Shown here one piece after another: positions 54,896-63,719 of a stretch of DNA of 64,000 nt. The translations under genes were made by a program, and so were the position numbers. Source of the stretch: Tautonia plasticadhaerens (GTDB lineage Bacteria; Planctomycetota; Planctomycetia; Isosphaerales; Isosphaeraceae); the NCBI RefSeq assembly GCF_007752535.1, contig NZ_CP036426.1, forward strand, positions 248,001 to 312,000, written 5' to 3'. Within the stretch, counting starts at the first letter, position 1. Each line of letters begins with the position of its first letter. The notes under the pieces are model-generated. The model did no database searches and was not told the origin of the DNA. It saw nothing but the letters and a program-made list of their open reading frames with translations.

Positions 54896-56269
54896 CGTCC
54901 ACCCACCCCCGACTTCGGCGACGTTCGACGACGCGAGGCTTCATGCTATCCCGACCGGCCCGCCCTGACCAGACGACGCATCGGCCCGGGGCCGACCGGT
55001 CGGAGGAGCCGGGACGCGGCATGCCCAGGGCGAAATCCCCCCCGGTCGGCCCTCGCTCCCCGCCGGAGCGTGCGGTCGTCCCCACCCCGTCCTCCCCCCT
55101 GCCCTCCCGCCGACTCGAAGGCTCCCCCTCGGCTCGGGCCGGTGCGCCCCGCCCTCCGCCCGGCCCGGGCGCCGAGCGGTGCGCCACCGGTGCGCCCGGG
55201 GCATCGGGCGTTTTGTGTTGTCCGTCCCCGAGTTGCGTCGACCCGATTGGCTTCGCTCCGTCAAACGCCCCTCGGGGATTGGCTTCGTTTCGCCACGCCC
55301 GATCCCGACCCTCCGGCCGCCCCGATGGCCTTCCGGTGCGCCCCCGGTGCGCCTCGGTGCGCCACCGAATCGCGTGGTCATCTCCCCGCCCACGTCGAGC
55401 CGATGGGCTTCGCCCCGTCGGGCCGACGGCCGGGATTGGCTTCGTTTCGCCACGCCCGATCGCCGCGTGTCCGCCCCGTCGATCGCCGCCCGGTGTGCCC
55501 CCGGTGCGCCCGGTCGCCGAGGCGAAAAGGATGTCATGGTCGTCGGTTGCGTCGATCGGATTCGCTTCGCTCCGTCGGTTTGCATCGCGCGATTGGCTTT
55601 GCTTCGCCACGCCCGAAACGACCCCGCTGCCGCCCGATCCGGGCTCGGTGCGAGCCGATCGGTGCGCCTCCAGTGCGCCTCGGTGCGCCCCGAGACCGGG
55701 TCCGATCGCGGGCCCCTGCGGCGTCCGGGTCGAACCGGATTGGCTTCGATTCGTCACGAACCCCGGACTCCTCGTCCCTCGGGGGTTCGCTCGATCCACC
55801 CGTCCTGATTGCCAAAGACGAGGGCTCCCCCCGGGCCCGTCCGACCTCCCTCGCGCCGGGATCCCCCCCGACCTCGACGGACGACGAACCGCCCGGGGAG
55901 ACTGCTCCCCTCCCCATTACTATCGAGAAAGACCGCTTCGGCAGTCACACGAACTTCCCGGTCATAGCAGTCGGCCATGCCCCCCTGCCCGGCCGGGATG
56001 CCGGGGATGGTGAACGCGACCAGGGGCGGGATGTCGCCGATCACCTCGCCGATCGCTGACAATTAGGGGCGCCCTCTGGCCACCTTCGTTAGCCGCCCGG
56101 CAAACCCAGGGACTGGCGGAGAGCGGGTCGGACGGCAGATGAGTTAGACGCTCTCTGGCATGGCAATCGGTGCGGGCCTGGACCAACAACGCCCCCAGCT
56201 CCCACCGATGCCGTTCGTGGGACGCTCGATCCATGTCATGCCCCGGGACTCGCCCCAACCCCGCTCGGC
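54896..56269. other. Gene-free stretch with tandem-type repeats and possible gene remnants
   Basis: 1.37 kb without a convincing gene. The main content is the repeat array at 55178-55760. After it, a minus-strand frame (about 55960-56060) reads IGDIPPLVAFTIPGIPAGQGG and may be a gene remnant, but I cannot name it. The open frames inside the array are repeat translations. Confidence 0.5.
55178..55760. repeat. Tandem-type repeat array, 157-bp period, about 3.5 units
   Basis: Each unit has a GGTGCGCC cluster, then GATTGGCTTCGCTCCGTC-like (55245, 55402, 55559), then GATTGGCTTCGTTTCGCCAC-like (55277, 55434, 55591, and a degenerate 55738). Steps between copies are 157 bp for both motifs, with the last unit 147 bp. 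The sequence between motifs diverges. Related motifs occur at 6956-7274. Confidence 0.75.
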
Positions 56270-57121
56270 TCAGACTGTCGCGACCTCGGTGTCCCGCATC
56301 CACTTCCGCTTAAACTGCTGCAACTCCGCGTCGGTGTAGAAGTGCCGAGCCAGCCGGGAGCCGAACTGCTGGTCCAGGTAGCTCTCGGGAAGGAACGCTT
56401 CGCGCTTGAATCGCCGGTAGAGGTCTGCGTAGTGCTTTTCTTCTCCGACGTATGCCTGCACTGGTTGGAATTTCGGGATGTTCAGGAACCGCCGGAACGC
56501 CTCGGTGGCGTTGGAGTCGAAATTCTCCAGCCGCATCAACAGTAACCGGGCGCGACGGCCTTCATAGATCGCGTAGCCCGTCCCCTTTGGGAACGGGATG
56601 GCGTAAACGTCGATGCCGAAGACGTCTCGCATCTGACGATCGAACCAGTCCGAATGGTCCAAAGCCTTTTTGCTGTCCAGGAACAATTTGCAAACCTGTG
56701 GAATATTCGGTTTTCCGTGTTCCAGTAAATCTAAATGATCGCGAACATTTCGATATTTTGATTCGAAAAAATCGGAGATGTTCCGGGAAACCGGATCGCG
56801 GACCATGCTGACGAGATTCCAAGGTCGGCCATGCCAGCGCTCAAGATGTTCCCGGGCAGCTCGTTGTGTCGCAAGGAATGAGAGGAATGGTAGATCGTCG
56901 GGATTCGCTAGACTGCGAAGCCGCTCTTCCAACCGATCAGGCCCCCCCCTCAAATCGTGCGTGTGGTAGACAAGGACATTCAGCCGGAGCCGATGCAGCC
57001 CCTCTACGGTCGAAGTGGTCCCCGTTTTCGGCAACGAATGGACCGCGATCGGGCTGGTGATGCCGTAACGCGGGAAGATCCTCCGATATGCCCGCTTCAA
57101 GCCCCAGTTCAGCTGGATCAT
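56270..57121 (-). CDS. Sulfotransferase-like/capsular polysaccharide protein
   Basis: A 283-residue protein. Near the N-terminus SPIAVHSLPKTGTTSTVEGL resembles the 5'-phosphosulfate-binding loop of sulfotransferases, and VSMVRDPVSRNISDFFES the 3'-phosphate-binding region. The rest is helical, with RRFLNIPKFQPVQAYVGEEKHYADLYRRFKRE typical of sulfotransferase-like capsule synthesis proteins. It would transfer sulfate from PAPS to a glycan, or act as a relative of such enzymes. ATG 57121 has TTGGAG about 9 nt upstream and is preferred over the TTG at 57136. A stretch inside the gene (56701-56780) is only 28/80 G+C, far below the surroundings, a sign of recent transfer. No neighbouring glycan genes are seen. 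Confidence 0.78.
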   Translation of the reverse strand: MIQLNWGLKRAYRRIFPRYGITSPIAVHSLPKTGTTSTVEGLHRLRLNVLVYHTHDLRGGPDRLEERLRSLANPDDLPFLSFLATQRAAREHLERWHGRPWNLVSMVRDPVSRNISDFFESKYRNVRDHLDLLEHGKPNIPQVCKLFLDSKKALDHSDWFDRQMRDVFGIDVYAIPFPKGTGYAIYEGRRARLLLMRLENFDSNATEAFRRFLNIPKFQPVQAYVGEEKHYADLYRRFKREAFLPESYLDQQFGSRLARHFYTDAELQQFKRKWMRDTEVATV

Positions 57122-57636
57122 TGCCGTTAGCTCCAACGCGCGACGGTCAGCCGGGGTTTTCTAGATGTGCGTGCACCTCGCAGCCATGACCTCGTCCGGT
57201 TCTCCTGAAGAGATATTGGATGCGAAACGAACGTCCGAGTCCAGTTGTGCTCTCGCAAGCCGTCGTCGAGCACCGGGACAAAAGGCAACGGCCTTCGCGA
57301 TGAGCCCGGCCGGGCCCGGTGACCTTGAACGACACTCAGCACAGGACCGCTCGGGCGAAGAGGCAGCCCCTGGCGAAATGGGTATGACCATCTGGCACGG
57401 TCGCCGTGGCCGGGCGGGATCGTCCGCCCCTGGTCGCGTCCGGCATCGGCGGGGCGGGCGTCGCGTTTCTCGGGACGACCGCCCCCAGGGAGGCGACGAT
57501 GCCCAGGACGACCGCCAGCACGACGCCCCGCACCGGGGCCGACTGGCCCGCCGTCCCCGAGGACCGATGGCCCGATTCGGCACGTCGGGTGGGCCCGACG
57601 CGATGGGTATGCTTCAACCGGCAGGCCGGCGGCTGG
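57122..57636. other. Intergenic region, no supported gene
   Basis: 515 nt. A minus-strand frame from a TTG at 57617 reads a possible small one-helix protein (RGVVLAVVLGIVASLGAVVP), starting 18 nt after the DUF1559 stop, but it lacks a ribosome-binding site and I do not call it. Confidence 0.45.
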
Positions 57637-58482
57637 CTATCGGTCGCAACCTGGTGGCACAGGCTCGCCCCCGGCGATCGTCGACATCGCCTCGAACACG
57701 GCGGGGTCGATCGTGTTGCGCACGTACGTTACCGACCCGTCGGCCATCGCCAGGTTCGCCCCGCCGGGATGGTAACCGCCGAACGCCCGGCCGGGCCCGA
57801 GATAGGGACGCGTCGCCGGGTCGACTCCGCGCACGCTCGATGGCCCGCCGGCCGTCCACGGGGCCAGGCCGATGCTCGATTCCACGAGCATCGTCGTCTG
57901 GGACATCCCGTCGTGAATGTCGGCCATCCGCGTGGCCCTGTTCTCGCCGAACACACCGGCTCGCGGGTGCCCCGTGGGCAGCGCCGGGGCGTCGGCCCCG
58001 AGGCCGGCGATCCCGACGTAACTCAGCAATGTCGGCCGGGGCGCCCGCTGCTCGTCAGGGGCCGAGGGGCAGACGAAGGTGTTGAACGAGTCCTGGGGTT
58101 TCCAGCTGATCCAGGCGCCTGGCGGGGGCATGTAGTGAAGGGTCCGGTTCGGAGGCTCGTCCCACCCCTTCGTCCCGTCGATCCCGGGGTCGATCCCACC
58201 ACCGACCTCGTGGTGCACGCTCACGGGCCAACCCAGCCGGCGAGCCGGCGGCAGGGTTGGGTGCGGGACGGTGCCCGGGGGGAAGGTGCCGTAGGTCGCG
58301 TGATGGTTGTGGAGGCCGAAGAGGATGCTCTTGAGATGGCCCACGCAGCCGGCCCGGTTCGCGGCCTCTCGCTCGGCCCGGGAGAAGTCAGAGGCGACCC
58401 GATTGCACAACGCCGCCAGGGCCCCGACCGCCGCCACGCCCATCAGCACCCGCACTGTCATCCGCGCTCGTGGTCGCTGCAT
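57637..58482 (-). CDS. DUF1559 family protein (SBP_bac_10), atypical N-terminus
   Basis: A 281-residue member of the planctomycete DUF1559 family. The family body is clear: RAGCVGHLKSILFGLHNHHATYGTFPPG, then SFNTFVCPSAPDE, LSYVGIAGLG, DIHDGMSQTTMLVESS and the C-terminal GGANLAMADGSVTYVRNTIDP. Most members begin with a prepilin-type leader (GFTLIELLVVIAII) and are pseudopilin-like. Here the start is MQRPRARMTVRVLMGVAAVG followed by a plain hydrophobic helix, so the prepilin cleavage motif is missing. ATG 58482 has GGGGAGG 8 nt upstream. It is probably membrane-anchored; function unknown. Confidence 0.85.
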   Translation of the reverse strand: MQRPRARMTVRVLMGVAAVGALAALCNRVASDFSRAEREAANRAGCVGHLKSILFGLHNHHATYGTFPPGTVPHPTLPPARRLGWPVSVHHEVGGGIDPGIDGTKGWDEPPNRTLHYMPPPGAWISWKPQDSFNTFVCPSAPDEQRAPRPTLLSYVGIAGLGADAPALPTGHPRAGVFGENRATRMADIHDGMSQTTMLVESSIGLAPWTAGGPSSVRGVDPATRPYLGPGRAFGGYHPGGANLAMADGSVTYVRNTIDPAVFEAMSTIAGGEPVPPGCDR

Positions 58483-59026
58483 GATCGAGGCCTCCCCTCG
58501 GGCCATCATCCGGCCCCTCGGGAGTGGATGCCAGCGATTTCCTTCGGACTCTTGAGGAGAGGCCGATCGGACCGTCAAGCCTCAACGATCAACAAGGCGA
58601 GACGCCCAGCCGAATCATCACCGGCGACCAGGGGCGACGGACCGGGGGCCGGTGCCCTCCTGGCGGAGAACGTCTTCGCGACATGGCAGGGCACCCCACG
58701 GCGGCGGCCCTGCGCTCATGGCATCCGTTGGGTGGACCGGACCACGTGTCGTCCGGGCGGCGAAGCCGCACGAGGCGACCGGGAGGGGCTTGCTTGGGCC
58801 GGGTCGGCCGGGCGGTCGCCGGCCCCTCGTGTCGCTGCGCGACCCGGACAACGACGTTGGCCGGGCCACCCGCGTGGATCCGCCAGCCGTAACGGCCGAA
58901 GTCCGGTGGGATGGAATGGGCATCGTCTCCGGCAAACGACCTTTCTGTTACACTTGTCGTTGGACGGGCGGTTCGGCGGCGGATAGAGTGCATGGCTGGT
59001 CCGGATTGAGACGTCGAGGGGCCGCC
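58483..59026. other. Intergenic region with a partial hairpin-element copy
   Basis: 544 nt without a convincing gene. At 58855-58872 it carries CGTTGGCCGGGCCACCCG, matching 17 of 18 bases of one arm of the hairpin at 59611-59652. A TACACT (58949-58954) lies before the next gene, but no good -35 box goes with it. Confidence 0.45.
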
Positions 59027-59578
59027 ATGATCAGCGAGCCGACCCGCAAGTTCACCGTCCTGGACATCATGGCCCTGGTCGCCGCTGCGGCCGTCGGCCT
59101 CATGCTCGCCAGGGTCTACCAGGCCAGCATGGACTCCGCAGTTTCGGACTCCAACGGGGCCCTGACCTTCCCCTTACGGATCCGATGGTTCGGCCGCCCG
59201 GCCCCGCTGCTCGCCTCGCTGACGCTGGCCCTGCTCGCCCTGAGGTTCGTCGCGCCCCGCCCGCGATACCGACGGCTCGTCCGCTCTCCCGGCTTCGCCG
59301 CCTGCTACGGGGCCGCCCTGGGCCTGGCCATCACCGTCCTGACGGTCCTGCTGGAATGGGGGACGGGCTACCTGGGCTACAGCCGACCTCGATTCTATCC
59401 CCACTTCCTGATGATGCGTTCGGTGAGCTTCTCCGCCCCGTCGGTCGCATCGGCCTGGCTCGTCCTGGGGCTGCTGGGGGAGTGGCGCCATCGCGGCCGG
59501 GATTGGATCGAAGTCGGTGGGATCGTCCTCGGGGTCGGCTGGCTCGCCCTCTTCGCGGCCACGCAGCTCAATTTCTGA
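59027..59578 (+). CDS. Hypothetical membrane protein
   Basis: A 183-residue protein with about five membrane helices (near residues 13-30, 58-75, 90-112, 132-150, 160-178). The opening MISEPTRKFTVLDIMALVAAAAVGLMLARVY is a pattern common among short planctomycete membrane proteins. A loop with RPRFYPHFLMMRSVSF lies before helix 4. ATG 59027 has GAGGGG upstream. It is divergent from DUF1559 and convergent with the FKBP gene; no function can be given. Confidence 0.65.
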   Translation: MISEPTRKFTVLDIMALVAAAAVGLMLARVYQASMDSAVSDSNGALTFPLRIRWFGRPAPLLASLTLALLALRFVAPRPRYRRLVRSPGFAACYGAALGLAITVLTVLLEWGTGYLGYSRPRFYPHFLMMRSVSFSAPSVASAWLVLGLLGEWRHRGRDWIEVGGIVLGVGWLALFAATQLNF

Positions 59579-59610
59579 CGCGGGAGGTCGGTGTCCCTGC
59601 CGGCATCCCG

Positions 59611-59652
59611 CCGGGTGGCCCGGCCGACGAAGTCGTCGGCCGGGCCACCCGG
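59611..59652. terminator. Perfect 20-bp inverted repeat between convergent genes
   Basis: Arms 59611-59630 and 59633-59652 are exact complements with only AG between them. The element sits between the membrane protein (+) and the FKBP gene (-). There is no T-tract; it is likely a bidirectional terminator or a dispersed REP-like element, since one arm recurs at 58855. Confidence 0.55.
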
Positions 59653-59660
59653 GGGGCCCC

Positions 59661-60074
59661 TCATCGGACCTTGAGGAGCTCGACCTCGAAGGTCAGCGTG
59701 GCGTCGGGCGGGATCGCGGGGGGGGCTCCCTGCGCGCCGTAGGCCTCCTCCGGGGGGATGATCAGGCGTCGGACGCCGCCGACGCGCATCCCGAGGATCC
59801 CGGAGTCCCAGCCCTTGATGACGCTGCCCCGTCCCACGACGAACTCGAACGGCACGCCGCGGGACTTGGAGCTGTCGACCGTCGTGCCGTCCGCCAACTT
59901 GCCGACGTAGTGGACCAGCAACGTGCTGCCCGCCGTGGCGACCGGCCCCGTGCCCGCCTTCACGTCGACGACCCTCGTGCCCCGGGGCCGCATGACGGCG
60001 ATCACGACGGCGAGCAGGGCCACCAGGAGGAGCATCCCACCCAGGGACAGCCGGAACCTGCGGGGTTTGTCCAT
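59661..60074 (-). CDS. Membrane-anchored FKBP-type peptidyl-prolyl isomerase
   Basis: A 137-residue FKBP that speeds cis/trans prolyl isomerisation in exported proteins. An N-terminal membrane helix (about 12-28, LGGMLLLVALLAVVIAVM) anchors it. The FKBP domain (about 36-137) has VHYVGKLADGTTVDSSKSRG, FVVGRGSVIKGWDSGILGMRVGG, RLIIPPEEAYG and LTFEVELLKV, including the active-site Tyr, Asp, Phe and Trp positions. GAGGAGGAGA lies upstream of the ATG. It converges on the membrane protein, with a 20-bp inverted repeat between. Confidence 0.92.
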   Translation of the reverse strand: MDKPRRFRLSLGGMLLLVALLAVVIAVMRPRGTRVVDVKAGTGPVATAGSTLLVHYVGKLADGTTVDSSKSRGVPFEFVVGRGSVIKGWDSGILGMRVGGVRRLIIPPEEAYGAQGAPPAIPPDATLTFEVELLKVR

Positions 60075-60683
60075 CGGCCGACGATCTCCTCCTCGGGCCG
60101 CACCGGTCGCCGCGGGGTGCCCCCGGACGACACGCTCGGCGGACCGCCCCGCCGATCAGAGTCTTGATGGTATCAGAAAACCGGCGTGGCGAACTGCGAC
60201 GGCGTGCTGGATCTCCGGTCTCCGTCATCCGGCAGGCCCGCCGGGGCAGGGACAGGCCGGGGCCGGGTCGGGGGATTGACGCCGGACGGCGGGTCGACTG
60301 CGGTCGGGTCGGGGTGCTGGCCGGCCCGGGCAACCCCCGGGGGGGCGAAGCCGCGCGAGGCCTCGCCGGGTCGGTGCGCCCGGGCCGGGGGCCGGTTTCG
60401 TCGCGTGCGTCCCTGGGGTGATGCAATTTCGGCGAGGGTGCGGTAGAGTCACCCCGCCCTGGCCCCCCAGATCGCTCGCCAAGGATCGGCCCTCGCCCCG
60501 GTCGCCCGGGGCGACCGATCCCCGACGTCGCCTCGGGGCGGCGTCCCGGGGGATGGGAAGGATGGGAGAGGGACGGAGGGAGCCGATCCGAGATCGGGCG
60601 TCAACGAGGCGGGACGACCCGCCCCGTCCGGTCCTCGGGCTGAAATCGGATCTCCGAAGGAATTCGTCGAGGGATCTGCTCGC
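60075..60683. other. Intergenic region upstream of the ScyD/ScyE-like gene, no gene seen
   Basis: 609 nt; divergent between the FKBP gene and the PEP-CTERM gene. The open frames are Arg/Gly-rich artefacts. GAGGGATC before 60684 is the ribosome-binding site. No promoter is clear enough to list. Confidence 0.5.
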
Positions 60684-61865
60684 ATGAAACGCACAGGGAC
60701 TTGCATCCTGGGTGGGGTCGTCGGCCTCGCGCTCTGGCTCTCGCCGTCGGGAGCCGGGGCGGACTACGTGGCCACCGTGGTGATGAGCGGCCTGGACAAC
60801 CCGAGGGGCCTCGCCTGGGGCCCGGACGGGAGCCTCTACGTCTCGGAGGCCGGCATCGGCGGCGACGGGCCGAGCATCGTCTCGGGGGACGGCCAGACGG
60901 TCTACTATGGCCCCAGCGGCGCGCTCACCCGGCTGCGCAACGGGGTGCAGGAGCGGGTGTTGACCGGCCTGCCCTCGCTCGCGGCCGACGGCGGCGGCAA
61001 TGCGACCGGCCTGCAGGACATCGCCTTCGGCGCCTCGGGCGAGCTGTTCGGCGTCATCGGCCTGGGTGCGAATCCGGACGCCCGCTCCGAGCTCGGGGCC
61101 GTCGGCGCCGAGTTCGGCCGGCTGGTCCGGCTGCCCCTGGACGGCGGGCCGGTGGCGGGCCTCGCGAACCTGGCCGACTACGAGGCCTCGGTGAACCCGG
61201 ACGGGGGGGCCTTCGACACCAACCCGTTCGGGCTGGTGGCCGCCCCCGGCGGGGGCTTCCTGGTGACGGACGCCGGCGCGAACGCGGTGCTCGGCGTGAC
61301 CGACCAGGGCGTCATCTCGACGCTGGCGGTGCTGCCGCCGCGCCCGAACCCGCTGTTCCCGGACTTCGGCCCCCCGACCTTCCAGGCCGTGCCGACCGGG
61401 ATCGCCCTGGGGCCCGACGGGGCCGCCTACTTCGGCCAGCTGACGGGCTTCCCGTTCCCGGCGGGCGAGGCGAACATCTACCGCCTCGACCCGACGACGG
61501 GGGAACTGGTCGTCGCCTTCGGCGGCTTCACGACCCTCATGGACCTGGCCTTCGGCCCGGACGGCGCCCTGTACGCGCTGCAACTGACGACCGACGGGCT
61601 GGCCTCGCCGACCGGCCCCGGGCCGGGGGTCCTCAGCCGGATCGACCTGCTGACCGGCACCCGGACCGTGATCGCGAGCGACGGCCTCAGCTTCCCGACC
61701 GCGATGGCCTTCGGCCCGGATGGCGCGATCTACGTGACCAACCAGGGCACCTCGGCGGGACAGGGGCAGGTCATTCGGATCGCCGCCGTTCCCGAGCCCT
61801 CGACCCTCGCCCTGCTCGGCCTCGGCCTCGTCGGCCTGGTCGGCTATGCGCGCCGGGGTCGATGA
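60684..61865 (+). CDS. ScyD/ScyE-like PEP-CTERM beta-propeller protein
   Basis: A 393-residue exported protein. A signal peptide (MKRTGTCILGGVVGLALWLSPSGAGA) is followed by a six-bladed-type propeller, with repeated GPDGSLYVSEAG, GASGELFGVIG, GPDGAAYFGQL, GPDGALYALQL and GPDGAIYVTNQG. These are hallmarks of ScyD/ScyE-type proteins, named after cyanobacterial scytonemin-cluster genes but widespread and of unknown role. The C-terminus VPEPSTLALLGLGLVGLVGYARRGR is a complete PEP-CTERM sorting signal. It is therefore a surface or exopolysaccharide-associated protein. It converges on the MATE gene, with a 15-bp hairpin between. Confidence 0.88.
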   Translation: MKRTGTCILGGVVGLALWLSPSGAGADYVATVVMSGLDNPRGLAWGPDGSLYVSEAGIGGDGPSIVSGDGQTVYYGPSGALTRLRNGVQERVLTGLPSLAADGGGNATGLQDIAFGASGELFGVIGLGANPDARSELGAVGAEFGRLVRLPLDGGPVAGLANLADYEASVNPDGGAFDTNPFGLVAAPGGGFLVTDAGANAVLGVTDQGVISTLAVLPPRPNPLFPDFGPPTFQAVPTGIALGPDGAAYFGQLTGFPFPAGEANIYRLDPTTGELVVAFGGFTTLMDLAFGPDGALYALQLTTDGLASPTGPGPGVLSRIDLLTGTRTVIASDGLSFPTAMAFGPDGAIYVTNQGTSAGQGQVIRIAAVPEPSTLALLGLGLVGLVGYARRGR

Positions 61866-61951
61866 GGCCGCCGAGGGGCATCCGCGTCGATCCCCCTCCG
61901 CCGGATGCCTGAGGCCGCATCGCCCGGAAGACTCGCGATGGGGGGGCCGAC

Positions 61952-61985
61952 GTGGCCGGGGTCTCGCGGACGAGACCCCGGCCAC
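61952..61985. terminator. Perfect 15-bp hairpin between convergent genes
   Basis: Arms 61952-61966 and 61971-61985 (GTGGCCGGGGTCTCG and its complement) with a CGGA loop, 86 nt after the PEP-CTERM gene. There is no T-tract. It could end transcription from both sides. Confidence 0.55.
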
Positions 61986-62099
61986 CCGGAGGTGACGGAT
62001 CCGGGCGATCCCGTATGACTCGCCCCTCAAGGAACGGTTGCCGTGATGACCGGGCTCGATCAAGTCGCCCGGACGTCGGGCAGGTTCGGGGGGCGTCGC

Positions 62100-63539
62100 C
62101 TACGACTCCAGGGCGCCCGCCGGGGCCATCTCGCCGGCCCGTTCTCCCGCCCGGGGGGCGAGCGTGGCGACGCGGCGGGACCAGGCCCGCAGGAGGAGCA
62201 GGCCGGCGACGATCAGGCCGGCGGAGAGGCCGATCCACATGCCGAGCACGCCCCGGCCGAGGGCGAAGCAGAGCAGGACGCCGACGGGGAGGCCGATCGC
62301 CCAGTGGGCGGCGAGGTTGGCGAGCATGGGGGTCCGGGTGTCCCCGGAGCCCCGGAGCAGGCCGGTGCAGATCACCTGGACGCCGTCGAACAGCTGGAAG
62401 ACGGCGGCGGCCCACAGCAGCGTGACGCCGACGGCGATCACCCCGGGCTCGTCGGTGAAGGCCGAGAGGAGCGTCCGGGGCAGCAGGACGAAGGCCACCG
62501 CCGCGGCCGCCATGAAGGCGGTGCCCATCGCCAGGGCCGACCAGCCGGATCGGGCGGCGCCGGCCGGGTCCTCGCGGCCGATCGCCTGGCCGACCCGGAC
62601 GGCCCCGGCCGAGCTGACGCCCAGGGGGACCATGAAGGTCAGGCTCGCGAGGTTCAGGGCGACCTGGTGCGCGGCCAGGCTGGCGGGTTCGAGGCGGCCG
62701 ACGAGCATCGTGGCGGTGGCGAAGGCCCCCATCTCCAGGACCAACTGCCCGGCGGAGGGCAGGCCCAGGGCGATCAGCGAGCGGAAGCGGCGGCGATCGG
62801 GCCTCCACCCCCCCCGCCAGGCGGAGGGACCGGCCTCCAGGTCGAGGCGGACGACCGCCACCAGCAGCACCAGGGCCATCCAGGTCCGGGAGATCACCGT
62901 GGCCCAGGCGGCCCCGGCCACCCCGAGCCGGGGGAAGCCGAGGTTGCCGAAGATCAGCAGCCAGTTGGTCGCCAGGTTCACGAGGTTGGCCGAGACCAGC
63001 GCGAAGACGATCGCCCCGGTGCGGTCCTGGGCCTGGAGGTAGCGCCGGAGGGCGAAGTAGAGCAGCAGCGGCGGCAGGCTGAGGGTGACCAGCCTCACGT
63101 ACGTCTCGGCCCCGGGGCGGACGCCGGGGTCGACGCCGAGGAGTTCGAGCTGCCCGCCGAGCAGCCAGGAGAGGGCCATCAGCGGGGGGGCGATGATCAG
63201 GGCGAGGTAGACGCCGTGCCGGAGCCATCGGCGGCACTCGTCGATCTTCCCGGCCCCGAAGGCGTGGGAGATGACGGTGTCCAGCCCGAGCAGGAGGCCG
63301 AGCCCGGCGATCGTGGTGGCGAAGAAGACGGCGTGGCCGAGGCCGACGGCGCCGATGGCCTCGGCGCCGAGGCGGCCGACGCTCAGGGTGTCGACGATCC
63401 CCATGGCCATCCAGCCCAGTTCGGCCAGGACGACCGGCCCGGCGAGCCGGGCCATCGGCCGCCACTCAGCGGCCAGGCCGCGCAGCGCCCCCCGCAGCCG
63501 ATCCCCGGTCCCTCCCCCCACCGACCCGAAACGGGACAT
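62100..63539 (-). CDS. MATE family efflux transporter
   Basis: A 479-residue, 12-helix cation-coupled exporter of the MATE family (NorM/DinF-like). The two homologous halves each open with characteristic segments: LAGPVVLAELGWMAMGIVDTLSVGRLG and LGLPSAGQLVLEMGAFATATMLVGRLE. SHAFGAG, AHQVALNLASL and GVSSAGAVRVGQAIG are further family phrases. It would extrude drugs or toxic metabolites in exchange for Na+ or H+. The C-terminal 30 residues are soluble. Start ATG 63539. No neighbouring regulator is seen. Confidence 0.92.
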   Translation of the reverse strand: MSRFGSVGGGTGDRLRGALRGLAAEWRPMARLAGPVVLAELGWMAMGIVDTLSVGRLGAEAIGAVGLGHAVFFATTIAGLGLLLGLDTVISHAFGAGKIDECRRWLRHGVYLALIIAPPLMALSWLLGGQLELLGVDPGVRPGAETYVRLVTLSLPPLLLYFALRRYLQAQDRTGAIVFALVSANLVNLATNWLLIFGNLGFPRLGVAGAAWATVISRTWMALVLLVAVVRLDLEAGPSAWRGGWRPDRRRFRSLIALGLPSAGQLVLEMGAFATATMLVGRLEPASLAAHQVALNLASLTFMVPLGVSSAGAVRVGQAIGREDPAGAARSGWSALAMGTAFMAAAAVAFVLLPRTLLSAFTDEPGVIAVGVTLLWAAAVFQLFDGVQVICTGLLRGSGDTRTPMLANLAAHWAIGLPVGVLLCFALGRGVLGMWIGLSAGLIVAGLLLLRAWSRRVATLAPRAGERAGEMAPAGALES

Positions 63540-63719
63540 GCCCCCCCCTTCCCCGGCCGTGGCGCTGGTGCCCGCACCGAGATCCGCGACCGTGCCCGAC
63601 CGAACGACCCGGGACCGACACGCCCCCGGCCCGATCGGTTCGGGGGCGGCGGTCCATCGTATCGATCGGGGCCCCGGCGGGGGCAGCCCTCCCGGCGCGG
63701 GGGGAGGATGGGGACCCCG

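Noticed and set aside
55178-55760. CRISPR array
   Set aside because: Units are 157 bp with only short conserved motifs and divergent intervals; there are no identical 25-40-bp repeats with uniform spacers, and no cas genes.
51164-56059. 1631-residue open frame antisense to the large membrane protein
   Set aside because: It covers the known gene on the other strand and the repeat array; low-complexity and without motifs.
55754-56062. Minus-strand frame starting MSAIGEVIGDIPPLVAF
   Set aside because: Short, partly in repeat sequence, with no recognisable family; might be a gene remnant but cannot be supported.
57336-57617. Small one-helix protein after the DUF1559 gene
   Set aside because: TTG start without a ribosome-binding site and a low-complexity C-terminus; too weak to call.
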